Source: Benincasa hispida (lineage: Eukaryota; Streptophyta; Magnoliopsida; Cucurbitales; Cucurbitaceae). Taken from it: a DNA stretch of 64,000 nucleotides. Below, in pieces: positions 22,061 through 33,924 of this stretch; the first letter of the stretch is position 1, and every line of letters begins with the position of its first letter. The notes beneath the pieces were generated by a model. It ran no database searches and had not been told where the DNA came from. It saw only the letters and a program-made list of their open reading frames with translations. The stretch lies in assembly GCF_009727055.1 (NCBI RefSeq), contig NC_052359.1:22309500-22373499 (forward strand), given 5' to 3'. The position numbers were made by a program, and so were the translations under genes.

Positions 22061-25000
22061 GCCATTGGATGGACGTTGGCCAACATAAAAGGTATTAGTC
22101 TTGTTGTGTGCATGTATACAGTTTCTTTGAAATATAGAGCTAAGCCTTATCGATAGCCTCAACGGCGTTTGAATCTTGTCCCGAAAGAAGTTGTGATGAA
22201 AGACATCTTCAAACTCTTAGATGCAAGTATTATCTATCCTATTTCTGATAGTGAGTGGGTTAGTCCCATTCATGTAGTGCCTAAGAAAATAGGTATTACT
22301 GTGGTGAAAATTGATGAGGGTAATCTAATTCCTATTAGAGTTCAGAATGGGTGGAGAATGTGTATTGATTTTAGAAAACTAAATGCTGTAACTAGAAAGG
22401 ACCACTTCCCCATTCCTTTCATTGACCAGATGCTTGAAAAGTTAGCTGGTAAGCCTTTCTTCTATTTTCTTATTGGTTTCTCGAGTTTCTATCAGATCCC
22501 GATTAACCAGAAGGACCAACAGAAGATGACCTTTACATGTCCCTATGGCACCTTCGCTTTCAGAAGAATGCCATTTAGACTATGTAATGCTCCTGACACC
22601 TTTCAGTGATGCATGATGAGCATATTTTCTGAATTTATTGAGAAATGCATGGAGGTATTTGTGGATTACTTTACTGGGTATGGAGATTATTTGCTGATTG
22701 CTTGTCTAATTTATCTAGGGTGCTAGAGAGATGCATTGATTCTAACCTGGTACTGAATTTTGAAAAGTGTCATTTCATGGCCTTATGTGGCATTGTATTC
22801 GGACATATTTGTATTTTAGCATGACATAGAGGTAGATCCTGCCAAGATTGATGTTATTGCTAAACTCCCCCACCCCACAAATGTGAGGGAGGTTCGTCCG
22901 TTTCTTGGTCATGCAGGTTTCTTGTTTTGTTCTATGTCCTAAAACCTCACAGCTTGTAAAGTTAAACATATTCTATTAACAATAAAGATGTTATTCGAAA
23001 TTACTTCAATAAAGTTGTTATTATAAAGTCTAAATCCAACAAACTAAGATCCATGATTATTATATGAATACATGAATTTTATGTGGAGACATAAAAGTGG
23101 ATCAGATCCAAGTAAATAGTCAAAATAATCTATAGTATACGAATAAAGTTGGCTACCTTAGTATGGTAACACTATTGGATGTGGTTCACTCTGTAGTTGT
23201 TACAAGTTGTTGTAAAGATGCTACAAACGAAGTGATAATGATTCACTCATGTATTGACATGAAGAGTGGGGGCATCCTATGCAATGAGTTTGTATAAGAT
23301 CGGATCAAGAAATAAGTCACTCATACTTTATAACGTTGTTTACTATTGAAGACTGACTATTTCACTTAGATGACCTAGGTAACTCGATCTTAATCCAAAG
23401 ATAACTATGAACTCCTGTTTATTCGGAATTATCCTTAGATTTGCATAGTTAAGGGTTGGCTCAACATCACCGACTCAATAAGCCTCCCATTTCAGGGGTA
23501 AGACCGAGTAGATAGTTGAGGACATAGGTTGCAATAAGAAATTCACACCTACCCAGTTAAGGGATAGAAGAAAGGTTGTTCTCTTAAGTACTGAATTTAA
23601 GCTTGAACAAGGGGCCTCACCCTCTCATTGGTCCGAGAGAGATCTGGTTTAGTGATTGGATCACAAACCAATTGTTCATTAGAGAATCAGTGAAACTTAA
23701 GAAGCAAGACGTAATATCGGGGGTAAAAGAGCATTTTGACCAAGTCGATATCATGAACAGCCTGTGAAGGGTCGACTTACTGATTATGGTTAAATCATGT
23801 GGACATAAATATATTTACAGTGAGAAGAGTGCAACTATCGAGCTATAGTGGTGTGACTTGATAGTTAACGAATATTGATTAATTTGGTCTAAAGAGTGTT
23901 AGCCAATTAATCTTAAATCATTGGAGCTCATGATCTGTAGGTCAATAAGATTCCTCTACTAGCTCGTAAAACATGAACACCTTGAATTAATAAATTGAGT
24001 GAATTTGGAATAATATCAATTTGAATTGTTCAAATTGAATTTCAATTTGATTGAATTAGGGTTTGAATTCGAATAAGTTCTAATTCAAATTAGGGTTGTA
24101 TTATTATATTTGATATAATTAACGTTAAATTTATTAAAATTAAATGAAATTGAAGAGTTTATAATGTTTAAGTATTGATTCAAATATTAATTACATGAAT
24201 AGGATACATGTTTAAAATTAAATGAGTAATTAATTTAATATTTGATATTAAATTATTTAATTAATCAAAAATTAAATTAATTTCCAATTTCAATTCACTT
24301 TGAGAAATTATTTTTTTGAAATTTTGAATTGGATTAATTTTGAATTAATCAAATTGGTTTTAATTAATTTGGAATTGATTAAAAAATGGAAATTAATTTT
24401 TTGAAAATATGAAAAATTGAATTTTAATTTTTCAAAGTGGAAACACCCCACTTCTTTGAAGTAGGAGGTGCTTCTACATTAAACACACACAATTCCCACT
24501 TGGAATAGCAACTTGGAGTTGGCATGAAGATGTTTGTTCAGTGCTTGCATGATAGAGGTGGATAAAACTCCTCCAATTTACTAAGATCTGAGAGCCTGAA
24601 GGCTGTTGAAAAAGTTTCTGCATGTTCTTCTTCTTCCTTTAAAAAACCCAAAAGTAAACCTTCACAAATTCATTGAAATTCGAGTTCCACCATTCAAATT
24701 CAAGGTTGAGAATAGTAGAGAAGATCTCTTGGTGATTCATTGAGGAATTGGAGCTGGAATTACTTGAAGAAGCATATTAGAATTGGAAGAATGCATCAAA
24801 GGTATGTTTATTTAAAACTCTCTTAATGTTTTTCTGTAAAAGCATGCTTTAGAATTCAAATTAAATGCAATTAGAGTGCTTATTGATTCTGTTTGATTTT
24901 GTTGCTTGCTAGTGTATCCTATCATTTCTATCGTAGGTTTATCAAATACTTTAGTAAGACTGCTCAGTCGATGACATCTCTTCTTCAAAAGAATGTGGCC

Positions 25001-25105
25001 TTTCATTTTAACGATGATTACAGGAAAAGTTTTGATGTGCTAAAAAATGCCCTATCGTGTACTCCGGTCATTCAGGCTCCTCGTTGGGATCTTCCCTTTG
25101 ATCGG
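22061..25105 (+). pseudogene. Reverse transcriptase (element C), split by a solo LTR
   Basis: Ty3/gypsy RT. It shows DIFKLLDASIIYPISDSEWV, VPKK, GWRMCIDFRKLNAVTRKD, FPIPFIDQMLEKLAG, then FLIGFSSFYQI where family members have FLDG: the first catalytic Asp is replaced by Ile. FRRMPFRLCNAP follows. The catalytic box reads FVDYF at 22658-22672 instead of FVDDF, so a second metal-binding Asp is also lost. A frameshift follows at about 22680. The thumb (HPTNVREVRPFLGHAG) is cut at 22922 by an E-family solo LTR and continues from 24930 (YRRFIKYFSKTAQSMTSLLQ). Certainly inactive. Confidence 0.87.
22923..24924 (+). repeat. Solo LTR, family E (copy E2)
   Basis: 2002 bases from TGTTTTGTTCTATGTCC to TCCTATCA, with exact target duplication TTTCT at 22918-22922 and 24925-24929. 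The RT frame is colinear across the insertion (HAGF, then YRRF). No internal element sequence is present. The terminus and the CCTCCCATTTCAGGGGTAAG segment match E1 and E3. This is the only complete E copy in the window and defines the family. The 3' third is very AT-rich (24030-24420). Confidence 0.92.
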
Positions 25106-25230
25106 ATCACGTGATCTACTATGCTTTAAAGCATAGTAGATCACGTGATGTTTCTTATCAATCTTTGAAGCATAACAGTTTTGGGTAGAAGATTGATAAG
25201 AAACATCACACGATCTACTATGCTTTAAAG
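25106..25230. repeat. Snap-back inverted duplication in RNase H region of C
   Basis: 25106-25149 is a perfect 44-base palindrome centred on CTTTAAAG. 25146-25164 (TGATGTTTCTTATCAATCT) is the exact inverse of 25190-25208. GATCTACTATGCTTTAAAG occurs directly at 25113-25131 and again at 25212-25230. The extra inverted copy replaces the normal sequence joining RT to RNase H. It looks like template switching or fold-back synthesis. Confidence 0.85.
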
Positions 25231-25480
25231 ACCCTCAACCCAGCTCAATGTAGCTACACCATGACAGAAAAGGAGTTTTTAGCTGTTATTTTTGCTTTTG
25301 AGAAATTTTGCTCTTATATTATTGGATCTGATGTAGTTGTTTTTTCTGATCATGCAGCTTTGTGCTATTTGATGCCCAAGAAGGATTATAGGCCCAGATT
25401 GCTGAGGTGGGTTCTTCTCCTCTAAGAATTTGACCGGAAACTTCAAGATAGGAAGGGATGTGAGAATTTTTTCTTCGACC
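25190..25480 (+). pseudogene. RNase H (element C)
   Basis: Degrades the RNA strand during reverse transcription. After the inverted duplication the frame reads KIDKKHHTIYYALKTLNPAQ, then YTMTEKEFLAVIFAFEKF (catalytic Glu present), VVVFSDHAALCYLMPKKD (Asp present), RLLRWVLLL, a stop, and EFDRKLQDRKGCEN. The N-terminal part carrying the first catalytic Asp (MCDAS block) is missing, having been replaced by the fold-back. Inactive. Confidence 0.8.
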
Positions 25481-26505
25481 ACTTGAGTAGGATTGCAGCT
25501 GATGGAGGTTGTCTCAGTTACGATGGAGACTTCCATCACCACGCACTGATGCAGGCAGACGGTATTTCCATGACTACTTGGTACGCTGACATTGTGAATT
25601 ACTTGACCACTGGTGAGTTCCCTTATGGAATGAATAGGCATAGACAAGACAAAATAAAAAGTGAATCAAAGTATTGTGTTTGATAGAACCTAATTCTTTG
25701 GAAATTTTGTGCTAATCAGGTAGTTAGGAGGTGTGTCCCTAGTGACGAGTTCTTTTCTGTTTTAGAATTCTAGTATAAGCATGCATGTGGTGGACACTTT
25801 AGTCCCAAGAGAACTACTAAAAAAGTTTTAGATTCAGGTTATATTGGGACACTTTATTTAGAGATACATACTTTGATTGTAAGACTTGCGAACATTGTCA
25901 AAAGTCAGGAGGTTTGTCCCATAAGAACGAAATGCCACAAGTCCTTATTCTTTTTTGTGAGGTATTTTATGTATGGGGGCTTGACTTTATGGGAAATTTT
26001 CCTTCTTCTTGTGGATTCAAATACATTTTATTAGCAATTGACTATGTTTTCAAATGGGTGGAAGCAAAGGTCAGTATTACTGATGATGTTAAAGTGGTTG
26101 CAGGTTTCTTGAAGACTAACATTTAGTGCAGGTTTGGCATCTCTAAGGCAATCATCACTGAACAAGAATCACATTTTTTCAATCAAGTCATTGCTTCCTT
26201 GTTGAAAAAGTACGGTGTACAACATTGTATTGCCACCCCATTCCATCCTTAAACTAATGGGTAGGCAGAGGTGTCCAACAAGGAAGTGAAGACTATTTTG
26301 GAAAAGGTGGTCAGCTCAGGAAGGAAGAATTGGAGCCTTCGACTTGACAATGCTGTATGAGCTTACAGAACGACCTTCAAGACTCCTATTGGGATATCTC
26401 CCTATAGGATGGGCTATGGAAAAGCTTGTCATCTTCCAGTTGAGATCCAACATAAGACATATTCGACAGTCAAGAAGTGCAACTGGGATTTAGAGGCAAC
26501 TGGAG

Positions 26506-26517
26506 TAGGGTTAGCAA
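26506..26517 (+). repeat. hAT left terminal inverted repeat
   Basis: TAGGGTTAGCAA; one mismatch to the inverse of the right end. It is followed by a G/C-rich subterminal zone (to about 26660). Confidence 0.85.
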
Positions 26518-27198
26518 AAAAACCTGCGGGGCCCCGACCCGTTTGGGTTGGGGATTCCTCGATTTGACCGGGGGTGGTGTCAAACCGGAGAAAATTTTTG
26601 GAGCCTCGACTAGGGACGGGGACAGTATCCCCACCCCGACCTCGATCCCGATTAATGCCCGACCTCAGTTTGATATATTTATATTTTTATAAATATATAT
26701 TTATAATATATAAAATAATTGATTTATATATCTGTTTATAATATATAGTGTTGGAGTCCAATATTAAATATCAAAATTTCAAACTCTAACTCTAAGCCTA
26801 AGAAACCAAGTCCAAACCTAACTAAAAAAGGCCCTAAAAACTTCACCTTCAGCCTTCTCCAGCCTCCAGGTGCGTGCATTCAGATTGAAGTTCATTTTGT
26901 TGGGCTAAAAACTTCACCTTTTGTGCAGTGACAACCCTAAAAACTTCACATTTTGTTGGTCTGCCCGTGCCCTAGCCCCTACCTGCCGTTCTGATTCCTA
27001 AAGAGTGAAGAGTGAAGAGTGAAGCGTGGTGTGAAGACCCGTGGTGCATGCGTTCGAGTTCGAGCCGCTGACGTTCGTTCGAGTTTCGCTTCAGCCTGTC
27101 CATTAGAGTTTCAGCTTGCCCTCCGTTCGAGTTCAGCCTTCCATCCGTTCGAGTTCGAGCCACTGTCGTCCGACTTCCGAGAGGCGAGACCTAGAAAG

Positions 27199-28088
27199 GT
27201 AATACATGGATATATTTTGATTGTTTCGTTCTGATTATTTTGTTTTGTTTTTCATTTGATATTTTTTCATTGTAATAGTGTTTTGGTGTTTTCAAATGAT
27301 CTGTTTCGACTAGTTCATATATAAATTTAAAATCAATTTGCTGTTTTGTTAAGTTGCATATATCAATTTAAAATCAAGCATGAGTTACATGGCTAGTTCA
27401 TAAACTAATGTTTTAGTTGGTTTCAATAGATTTATGTAAAATATGTTATTTGATTCCATCTTGGTTGACTGGTATCTAGTATTCATGTGTTGAAGTAAGG
27501 TATTGATTCCAAAGCTTTAGATGATTGAAAATTGCAAGTTATTTGAGGTCGGTACATTCGTCAATGCAACAGTTTCTTGACTTGAGGGTGTGAGTGTACA
27601 ACATTTTTCTAGTTGCTCTTGTTTTTGTTAACGCCTTCAGTATTGTTTTTGTGATTATAATAAGAGTAGCAAAAGTAGTATGTTGGCTTCTTAAAATTGT
27701 TTAGAATCACAAACCTGTAATTGACATTGTAGTTCCTTGAAATTACCCTTCCATCTTGCAAATGTGATATATTATGTGTGTGCAGCGAGAAGTTATATTA
27801 ACGACAAAAGTCAACATAAATTCGTTATCAAGAATCGAATGGCTCGACATATATTAAATGCTTTGATTTTTTTTAATGCTTGTGAGGTTTGAATATGTTT
27901 GGATATGTTTGAACTTTGAGTCTTTTTGAATACTTTTGGGATTTGAATTTTAATTCTATGACATTTCATAATTCTAAGACATTGTTTGAATGCTTTGAAT
28001 TCTGGGGTTAAATGCTTTGAATATGTTTGAATGCTTTGAAAAATAAGTCCAAATCTAAAAAGGGTTTTTTAAATTAAATCTTTGGTAG
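27199..28088 (+). other. Likely 5' UTR intron of hAT transposase gene
   Basis: AAAG then GTAATA at 27199, and a TTTGGTAG acceptor ending at 28088, ten bases before the first transposase ATG. The GC-rich, Arg-coding-looking sequence at 26860-27195 would be the first, non-coding exon. Plant hAT genes often have such an intron. Inferred from splice signals only. Confidence 0.4.
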
Positions 28089-28098
28089 GTTGAAAACA

Positions 28099-30215
28099 AT
28101 GTCTTTATCATCTTCTACAAATAAAGATTCTTGAAGTCCAATTCTAAGTCCAATCCCAGATTCAACCCCAAATTTAACGTCATGCTCCTCGAATGATAAT
28201 AATTTGAATGTTGATAATTGTGTTATTATTGGTGAGGATATTAAGAAGAGGTTTTTAAAGAGGAGATTGACATCGATTGTTTGGAACCGTTTTAAGAAAC
28301 AAAAAATAAATGGAGAAGACAAGATAATTTGTAATTATTCCAAACAAAAAATTAGGGGGTGAAAGTAAAAATGGAACCAAACTTTTGCATGACCATATTA
28401 AGATATGCCCTTATAAAGGATAAAAGGGCATACGACAATCCTTATTGAATCCTAACAGAGAGAAGAATAATACATTGGGTTTATATAACTTTGATCAGGA
28501 AGCTGCAAAAAAAAAAAAAAAAAAAAAAATAATTAAACATGAATATCCTCTATGAATATCCTCTCTCAATAGTTGAGCATGAAGGTTTTAAGGAATTTTG
28601 TATTGTCATCCAACCATTATTTAAGATGGTGTCAAGAAACACAATAAAGAAGTAGGTTTTGAAAATTTACGAGACTGAAAAGTTGAAAAGCATGACATTG
28701 TTGAATGAGATCAAAGGAAAAATTTCCCTTACAATAAACATGTGGACTTCCAACCACCAAACAAAAGGTTATATGGCTGTCACTACACATTTTGTTGATG
28801 ATAGTTGGGTTTTGCAAAAAAAAAATAGCCAGGTTTATATATGTCTCTTCTCCACAAACTTTTGAGATGCTTCATGAAAAAATAATGGAATGTCTGTTAG
28901 GCTAGAATATTGATAAAAAAATGTCAGTTGTAATTGTAGATAATTGTAGTACAAATGACTCCATGGTTAATATGTTTGTTGATAGTTTGTATGGAAACTT
29001 AATATTAGATGGGAGTTTATTTCATATGCGGTGTTGAGTCTTGATTGTTGTACTAGGTGAATTTCTACATATTTTATGTTAGCCACTGCATTGAAGTACA
29101 AGGATGTTTTTTATCCATTAAAACAATGGGAACCAAAGTACAAGTGTTTGCCTTTGGATTAATATTGGTATTAGTAAAAGAGATATATGAGAAACTGAAA
29201 ATCTTTCATCACGTGATTGAAATATTTTCTGGATTAAAATATCCTATTGCTAATGTTTTTTCCCCAAAAATTTGTAAATTGAAATTGGCTATTTCTGAGT
29301 GGATGAATACTTGCATTCAAGAGATAAGAGACATGGCTTCAAATATACTTTCAAAATTTGATAAATATTGGAAGAAAATTCCTGGGGTAATGGCCATAGC
29401 TGTAGTTTTAGATCCACGATACAAATTGAAGTTGATTGAGTTTTACTTCCCCAGAATTTATGGAAATACTTTTTTCTTGAGGTGGAAATGATTACAAAAA
29501 TTTGTTCAGATTTGGAAACAGAATATCAGTTGAAGCATGAAGGTGAAGGTGATGATTATTGTCCTAAAAATTTAGATGGAACATCACAAAGTATAGAATT
29601 TGATGATTTTAATTATTATGACTTGTTTGTATCAAATTCCAATAATATGGATCAGAAGCAACAGTTTGATGCATATTTGGTTGAACCTGTCTTATCTCGA
29701 TCATTTGATTTTGATATTTTGAGTTGGTGGAAATTGAACGGGTCAAGTATCCCATTTTACAAGAAATTGCAAGAGACATATTAGCCATCTCATTATCTAG
29801 TGTTGCATCAGAGTTTGCTTTTAGTACATGTGGTAGGATTATAAGCCCACATTGTAACAAACTTCATTCGAACATGATAGAGGCTTTGATGTGCGCTCAA
29901 AATTGGATTGCAACTGAAGTTTTGATAGGTATGTTAGTTTGTTTATTTTGTTTTACCACTTTTTAGCATTTAATATATTAATAAATATTTTCTTTTATTA
30001 TAAATATGTGACAATATAAGGTGCTAGTATGGGAAAAGAAATGGTTAAACTTTAGCAACAATTTTAGAAGATGCAGACGATTCTGATGAAGATGGAGTGG
30101 TGATTAAGGTATGCTCAAGGATTAACATTATTTTTTTATGATACTTTTTAAAGCTTGTTGTCTAGTTTTTTCTTTTGTTGTGACATTATTTGTCAATTAC
30201 TTTTTAAATGTAGGA
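28099..30215 (+). pseudogene. hAT transposase, BED-finger type, degenerate
   Basis: The ATG at 28099 opens a Ser-rich leader with a stop at codon 12. A BED-type finger follows (SIVWNRFKK, CNYS in place of CxxC, GTKLLHDHIKICPYK); one zinc Cys is lost. HEYPLSIVEHEGF precedes the RNase-H-like core. The first catalytic position reads ISLTINMWTS: Asn (28737-28739) where functional members have Asp. The second Asp is in VVIVDNCSTND and the Glu in SVASEFAFST is kept. A long middle frame (29057-29491) covers MNFYIF to the FDKYWKKIPGVMAIAVVLDPRYK block. The C-terminal dimerisation region (DAYLVEP, WWKLNG, SVASEFAFST, MCAQNWI) has a frameshift near 29745. Small acidic exons may follow at about 30055-30108. 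An A24-like run at about 28507-28530 interrupts the coding region. Confidence 0.85.
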
Positions 30216-30365
30216 ATAATACTCATAACTAAGGATGGGATGATGCCAAGAAAGGAGAAAGATTTGAATGTGAAGTCATCGGTGAAGAGAGAAAGACGGG
30301 CAATTTATATATTTTAAATGTATAAGACATTTGCTTTTAATTGACTTTCTTATCCAAATGTTATT

Positions 30366-30700
30366 TAATTTTAAGTTGTAAACTTATTTAATGGATTTGT
30401 AAGCTTTTAAATTGTGTTTATTTCATAGATTCGTCTATTATATTTTATTTATTTTTCGTGGACTAGTCGAGTTTTAAATAAAATCACTTGAATTAAAAAA
30501 ATGGGGAATCCGATAAACTTATTTAATGGATTTGTGAGCTTCTAAATTGTGTTTATTTCATAGATTNGATTTGTGAGCTTCTAAATTGTGTTTATTTCAT
30601 AGATTAGTTATTAAATTTTGTTTATTTTTTGTGGACTAGTAAAATTTTAAATAAAATCACTTATTAAAAAAATGGGGAATCCCCGCGCGAAAATGGGGAA
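30366..30700. repeat. Tandem duplication with a single N, inside hAT
   Basis: Segment 30380-30505 (TTATTTAATGGATTTG through AAAAAAATGGGGAATC) is repeated at about 30517-30690. Inside the second copy, a 36-base stretch occurs twice on either side of the only ambiguous base of the window (N at 30567). The N suggests that the sequencing or assembly could not resolve the repeat. Confidence 0.75.
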
Positions 30701-30759
30701 TGGGGACTTGCAGGGATCCCGTTTCCCCGACGGGGAATCCCCACTTCGCCCCAATCCCA

Positions 30760-30771
30760 TTGCCAACCCTA
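30760..30771 (-). repeat. hAT right terminal inverted repeat
   Basis: TTGCCAACCCTA on the plus strand, preceded by GGGGAATCCCC-like words from about 30670. Confidence 0.85.
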
Positions 30772-31100
30772 AGCTAGAGAGGCCAAACTTTTAAAGCTTC
30801 AGAAGTTGGAAGAGCTCAGGTTAAATGTTTTGACAATTCTTTGATTTATAAGAAAAGGGCGAAAGATTTTCATGACAAAATAATTACACCCAAGGAGTTT
30901 CAGGTAGGGTAAAAGGTTCTTTTATACAACTTTCAGTTGAAGTTTATGTCTGGTAAAATCCGATCCAAGTGGCTTGGTCCACTTAGTGTTTCTCACATTT
31001 ATCCTTATGGTGCAGAGACACTATTAATCTTGAGGCATGAAAAGTTCTAAAAGTAAATGGGCACAGGTTGAAGGTCTTCCATGATGATGAGTCTTTGGAT

Positions 31101-32399
31101 TGCTTTGACATCGCTTACTGGTTGGACTCATCGGTCTACATATGAAAATGAGTCATCATGGTTGAATAATCGACCATAAATATTTGTGCTTCTTGGAGGC
31201 AATCAGGCTTTAAATTTACTTGTTTTCTTAGTTTAGATTTCAATTCAGTAATTTTTATTTTTGTTGAGCCTAATTCTTTCTATCATTCTTGTTTTGCTTG
31301 GATTTTTTGTGGAAAGGAGTTGATTCGAGTGTCCAACATCCTTCCTTCACTCCATTGACCAGGGAAGTATTCTGATCCCTCGTTCTTTATTTTAATAACA
31401 TTGGAGACAATGTGTGTTTTAAAAGTTGGGAGTGCGGTGTTTGGATTTTTTAGGCGATTTTTCATTGTTTGAATTATTTTGGGTCCTTGAGTGTTGTGCT
31501 TGGACAATGTTTGCTTGATTGTAGTTTGTCTTGTTGTTCCTTGCAACGACTAGTCCATGACGCACTCGTATGATTTGTTTTTGCATTAGAATAGGTTGGA
31601 TGAAAGGATTCATAATTTTCATGATGTTTTCGAAAATTCTGCTTAATTTTTTTAATTACATCTCCAAGCCCTTTGCATATCTATCTTGACCCTGTATGCC
31701 TCCTTAGAATTGAATTATGAGACTATAAGTTTGTTGTCACTCTGATAGGCCTGGGTGATAGATATTAGTCCTTCCACGGTTCAATTTAGTAATGCATGCT
31801 TTAAGATGTAGTCAGTTGATATCATTGTCTCCTAGTAAAAAAAATAAAAAATAAAAAATTATATATGCATGTATAGGGGTTCACTCCTCTAGCTAAAATA
31901 TCCTAGAGGAATGAGTAAGCTTAGGCACATTTGAAGGGAAATGGGCTCGTAGTTGATGACTCGCATGATACCCGTGCAGGCAAGCCAAAACGGAAGTTGG
32001 TTTCCTAGATTAAGTTTCCCTTTTGTTTGAAAAAAAGAAGAGAAAAAGAAACGAAAAGGAAAATTATGCAGTAAGGGCGATGGATGATTAAATTTTGACC
32101 GATCCATTGTGATATCATTACCACATTGAATTTAGGAAAACTAATTTTGGAACCTTCGAGCCAGTGTAGGGGGAAAACAAGGCCATTCCGGGCAACTTTA
32201 AGCTTAAACATGCATAACAAATCTTAAAATGAATTTTCAAATCATTCATGAAATGATGGAATGCTTTTTTATTACCTAATCGATTGTGAATTTGATTTTA
32301 GTTGACTGTTGAGGCTTGAGTAAGGAACATTCTAGTTTGACAAAATGATTACTTTTGCCTTATTGCTTGTTTTAACTTGCTCGAGGTCAATCAAGAATT
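31101..32399 (+). other. 3' untranslated tail of element C
   Basis: About 1.3 kb between the integrase end and the polypurine tract. Parts (TGGGTCCTTGAGTGTTGTGCTTGGACAATG region near 31479, the TCACTCTGATAGGCCTGGGTGAT region near 31738, and AATGAGTAAGC near 31910) recur in the tail of F (46990-47560), so C and F share a 3' non-coding module. No open frame with envelope features is seen. Confidence 0.7.
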
Positions 32400-32413
32400 A
32401 AGTTGGGGGTGTT
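32400..32413 (+). other. Polypurine tract of element C
   Basis: AAGTTGGGGGTGTT immediately before the 3' LTR start TGATAACACC. It is the plus-strand DNA priming site. Confidence 0.88.
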
Positions 32414-33924
32414 TGATAACACCAGAAATGTGCTATCTTCTTCTACTTAACTCGGGGTTGTTTAGCTATTTAATTTGGTTAAATTGATTATTTTGTAGGA
32501 CTCAAGTGTACAAGCAGTCGAATTAAGTGTTCGAGACAAAAAGGCGTTAAAATTATGAAGTTAGGAGCCAAATTGAACAAATGAAGAAGGAATGAAGAAT
32601 TCTGCCATGTCAAGCATCGCAATGCTCTTCATATGCTTAAGTCCAACGCTAGTTCGACGCTGGAAGACAGAATGCTCAGATACAGGGTAGCGTTGCAATG
32701 CTCTGGAGATGTCACAATGCCACCGTCGCACCGCTCGCTCAACATTACACTTCAATGCTCTTGGACAAAATAGGTAGCGTTGCTACGCTCTTCCAGAGCA
32801 TTGCGATGCTACATAATTTGACGGACTATCAACCTCAACGCGCACGCAGCCAAGCATCAAAGCAGTGCTGTGATGCTTAGCACAATTGCGACGTAGTGTT
32901 GCAATGTTCTCCCTAGCATTGTGACGCTGCGAAAAGTTTGTAAAAGGATTGTTAAGGGTTCAGCTGATGGCATCACGATTTTTACACTCGATTTTGAGCA
33001 CTGCCATCCTGTTCTAGCTTAGTTTTAGCCTTCTTTTTCACCTGAATTTTGTAATAATTCCTTCCTCTTTGAATATTGTATCGATTTTGAAGATGTTTCG
33101 TGGCTAAAGAGTAAGAACTTATCTTGGGTTTTGTAGTTTAATTTCATTCCAATTCGATTCTTGAGACTTTGTTATGTAATTCTGTGAGTTTAATATGAAT
33201 TTATGAGAATTTATTTTTGTGCTTATTCTTTAATTGTCTTGCATGAGATAATTTGACAAATTAGCTATGCATGTCTAATTGCTTGCCTTGATTGACCCTA
33301 ATTTGTAATCGTTAGGTAGTCGTCACTTAGAAGTAAGGATTAAGTAAGTTTGTTGGGTTAAATTGGGATTTCATTTAGCAAGCATTTATTTTCTAACTTA
33401 GATAATTCTCACTCAATTAATTGGAAGATGATGGAAATCAATTATTTGTCTTAGCTTTGCCTTGAATCTTAATGTCTGTTGATTGATTGATTAGTTGAGG
33501 ATTCTTGCTTTTCCTTTAATTAACTTGATTTTATAGACTATCGATTAGGATTCTAATTGAGTAGGTTAAGTTGCAATTCGAATTTCTCATGCATCTTTTG
33601 AATAGTTTGTGATAGAATTGAAAAGGAATGAATTAAACTAGAATTACCCAAGCTAAGTATTTTGTTCAATTGATAAAATTTCGCATTCTTTCACATCGTG
33701 CACTTTTCGTTTTCTTGCAATTTTTATTCACAATTTTCATAAAACCCCTACCTTTGTTACATACTACAAGTAATAATTTTTTAAGAATCCAAATCGGCTT
33801 TCTGCAGTTCGACCCCAAACTTGTCACTTGTACTACTAATTAGTATAAGTAGTTACTTTGGTGCATATAAATATTATTTGTGTAGCACGAGTTCACAGAC
33901 GATGGTGAATCCAGCAGCCTACCA
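32414..33924 (+). repeat. 3' LTR of element C
   Basis: TGATAACACCAGAAATG to GCAGCCTACCA, colinear with 17943-19458. The motif array at 32605-32930 is shorter and differently decayed than in the 5' copy. About 7% of positions differ in the first 180 bases, mostly transitions. Confidence 0.9.

Larger units (their letters stand above)
26506..30771 (+). mobile_element. hAT-superfamily DNA transposon
   Basis: 4266 bases. Terminal inverted repeats TAGGGTTAGCAA (26506) and TTGCCAACCCTA (30760-30771) match at 11 of 12 positions. Flanking 8-base direct repeats AACTGGAG (26498-26505) and AGCTAGAG (30772-30779) match at 6 of 8, as expected for hAT target duplications after decay. Subterminal 200-300 bases at both ends are rich in GGGGAATCCCC-type inverted words. 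It encodes a degenerate BED-finger transposase. The host integrase frame is colinear across the insertion. Confidence 0.93.
25481..31100 (+). pseudogene. Integrase (element C), split by hAT transposon
   Basis: Inserts element DNA into the genome. The linker DHLSRIAADGG leads to a zinc-binding segment HACGGHF ... CKTCEHCQKSGG with a frameshift between its His and Cys halves (near 25855). In the core, the first Asp is in WGLDFMG (25983-25985). The second position reads ITEQESHF where relatives have SDxGSHF, an Asp-to-Glu change at 26160-26162. The Glu is kept in AEVSNKEVK (26268-26270). Several stops replace Gln or Trp codons. After CNWDLEATG the hAT element intervenes (26506-30771). The C-terminus resumes at 30780 (LQKLEELRLN, later KIRSKWLGPLSV and KVNGHRLKVFHDDESLDC) in more than one frame. 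Confidence 0.85.
17943..33924 (+). mobile_element. Element C: Athila-type gypsy element with nested inserts
   Basis: Plus-strand LTR element: 5' LTR 17943-19458, PBS, gag, protease, RT, RNase H, integrase, untranslated tail, polypurine tract, 3' LTR 32414-33924. It is inserted in the gag of G. Inside it sit an E-family solo LTR (22923-24924) and a hAT transposon (26506-30771). Without the inserts it is about 9.7 kb, normal for the lineage. The two LTRs differ at about 13 places in the first 180 aligned bases, so it is not recent. Immediate flanks are ATGCC and ATAGG; no exact target duplication survives. All genes are broken. Confidence 0.9.

Noticed and set aside
26977..27234. Frames on both strands with Arg/Ser-rich content
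   Set aside because: GC-rich first exon region of the hAT gene, with a short 9-base tandem repeat near 27001; read as 5' UTR.
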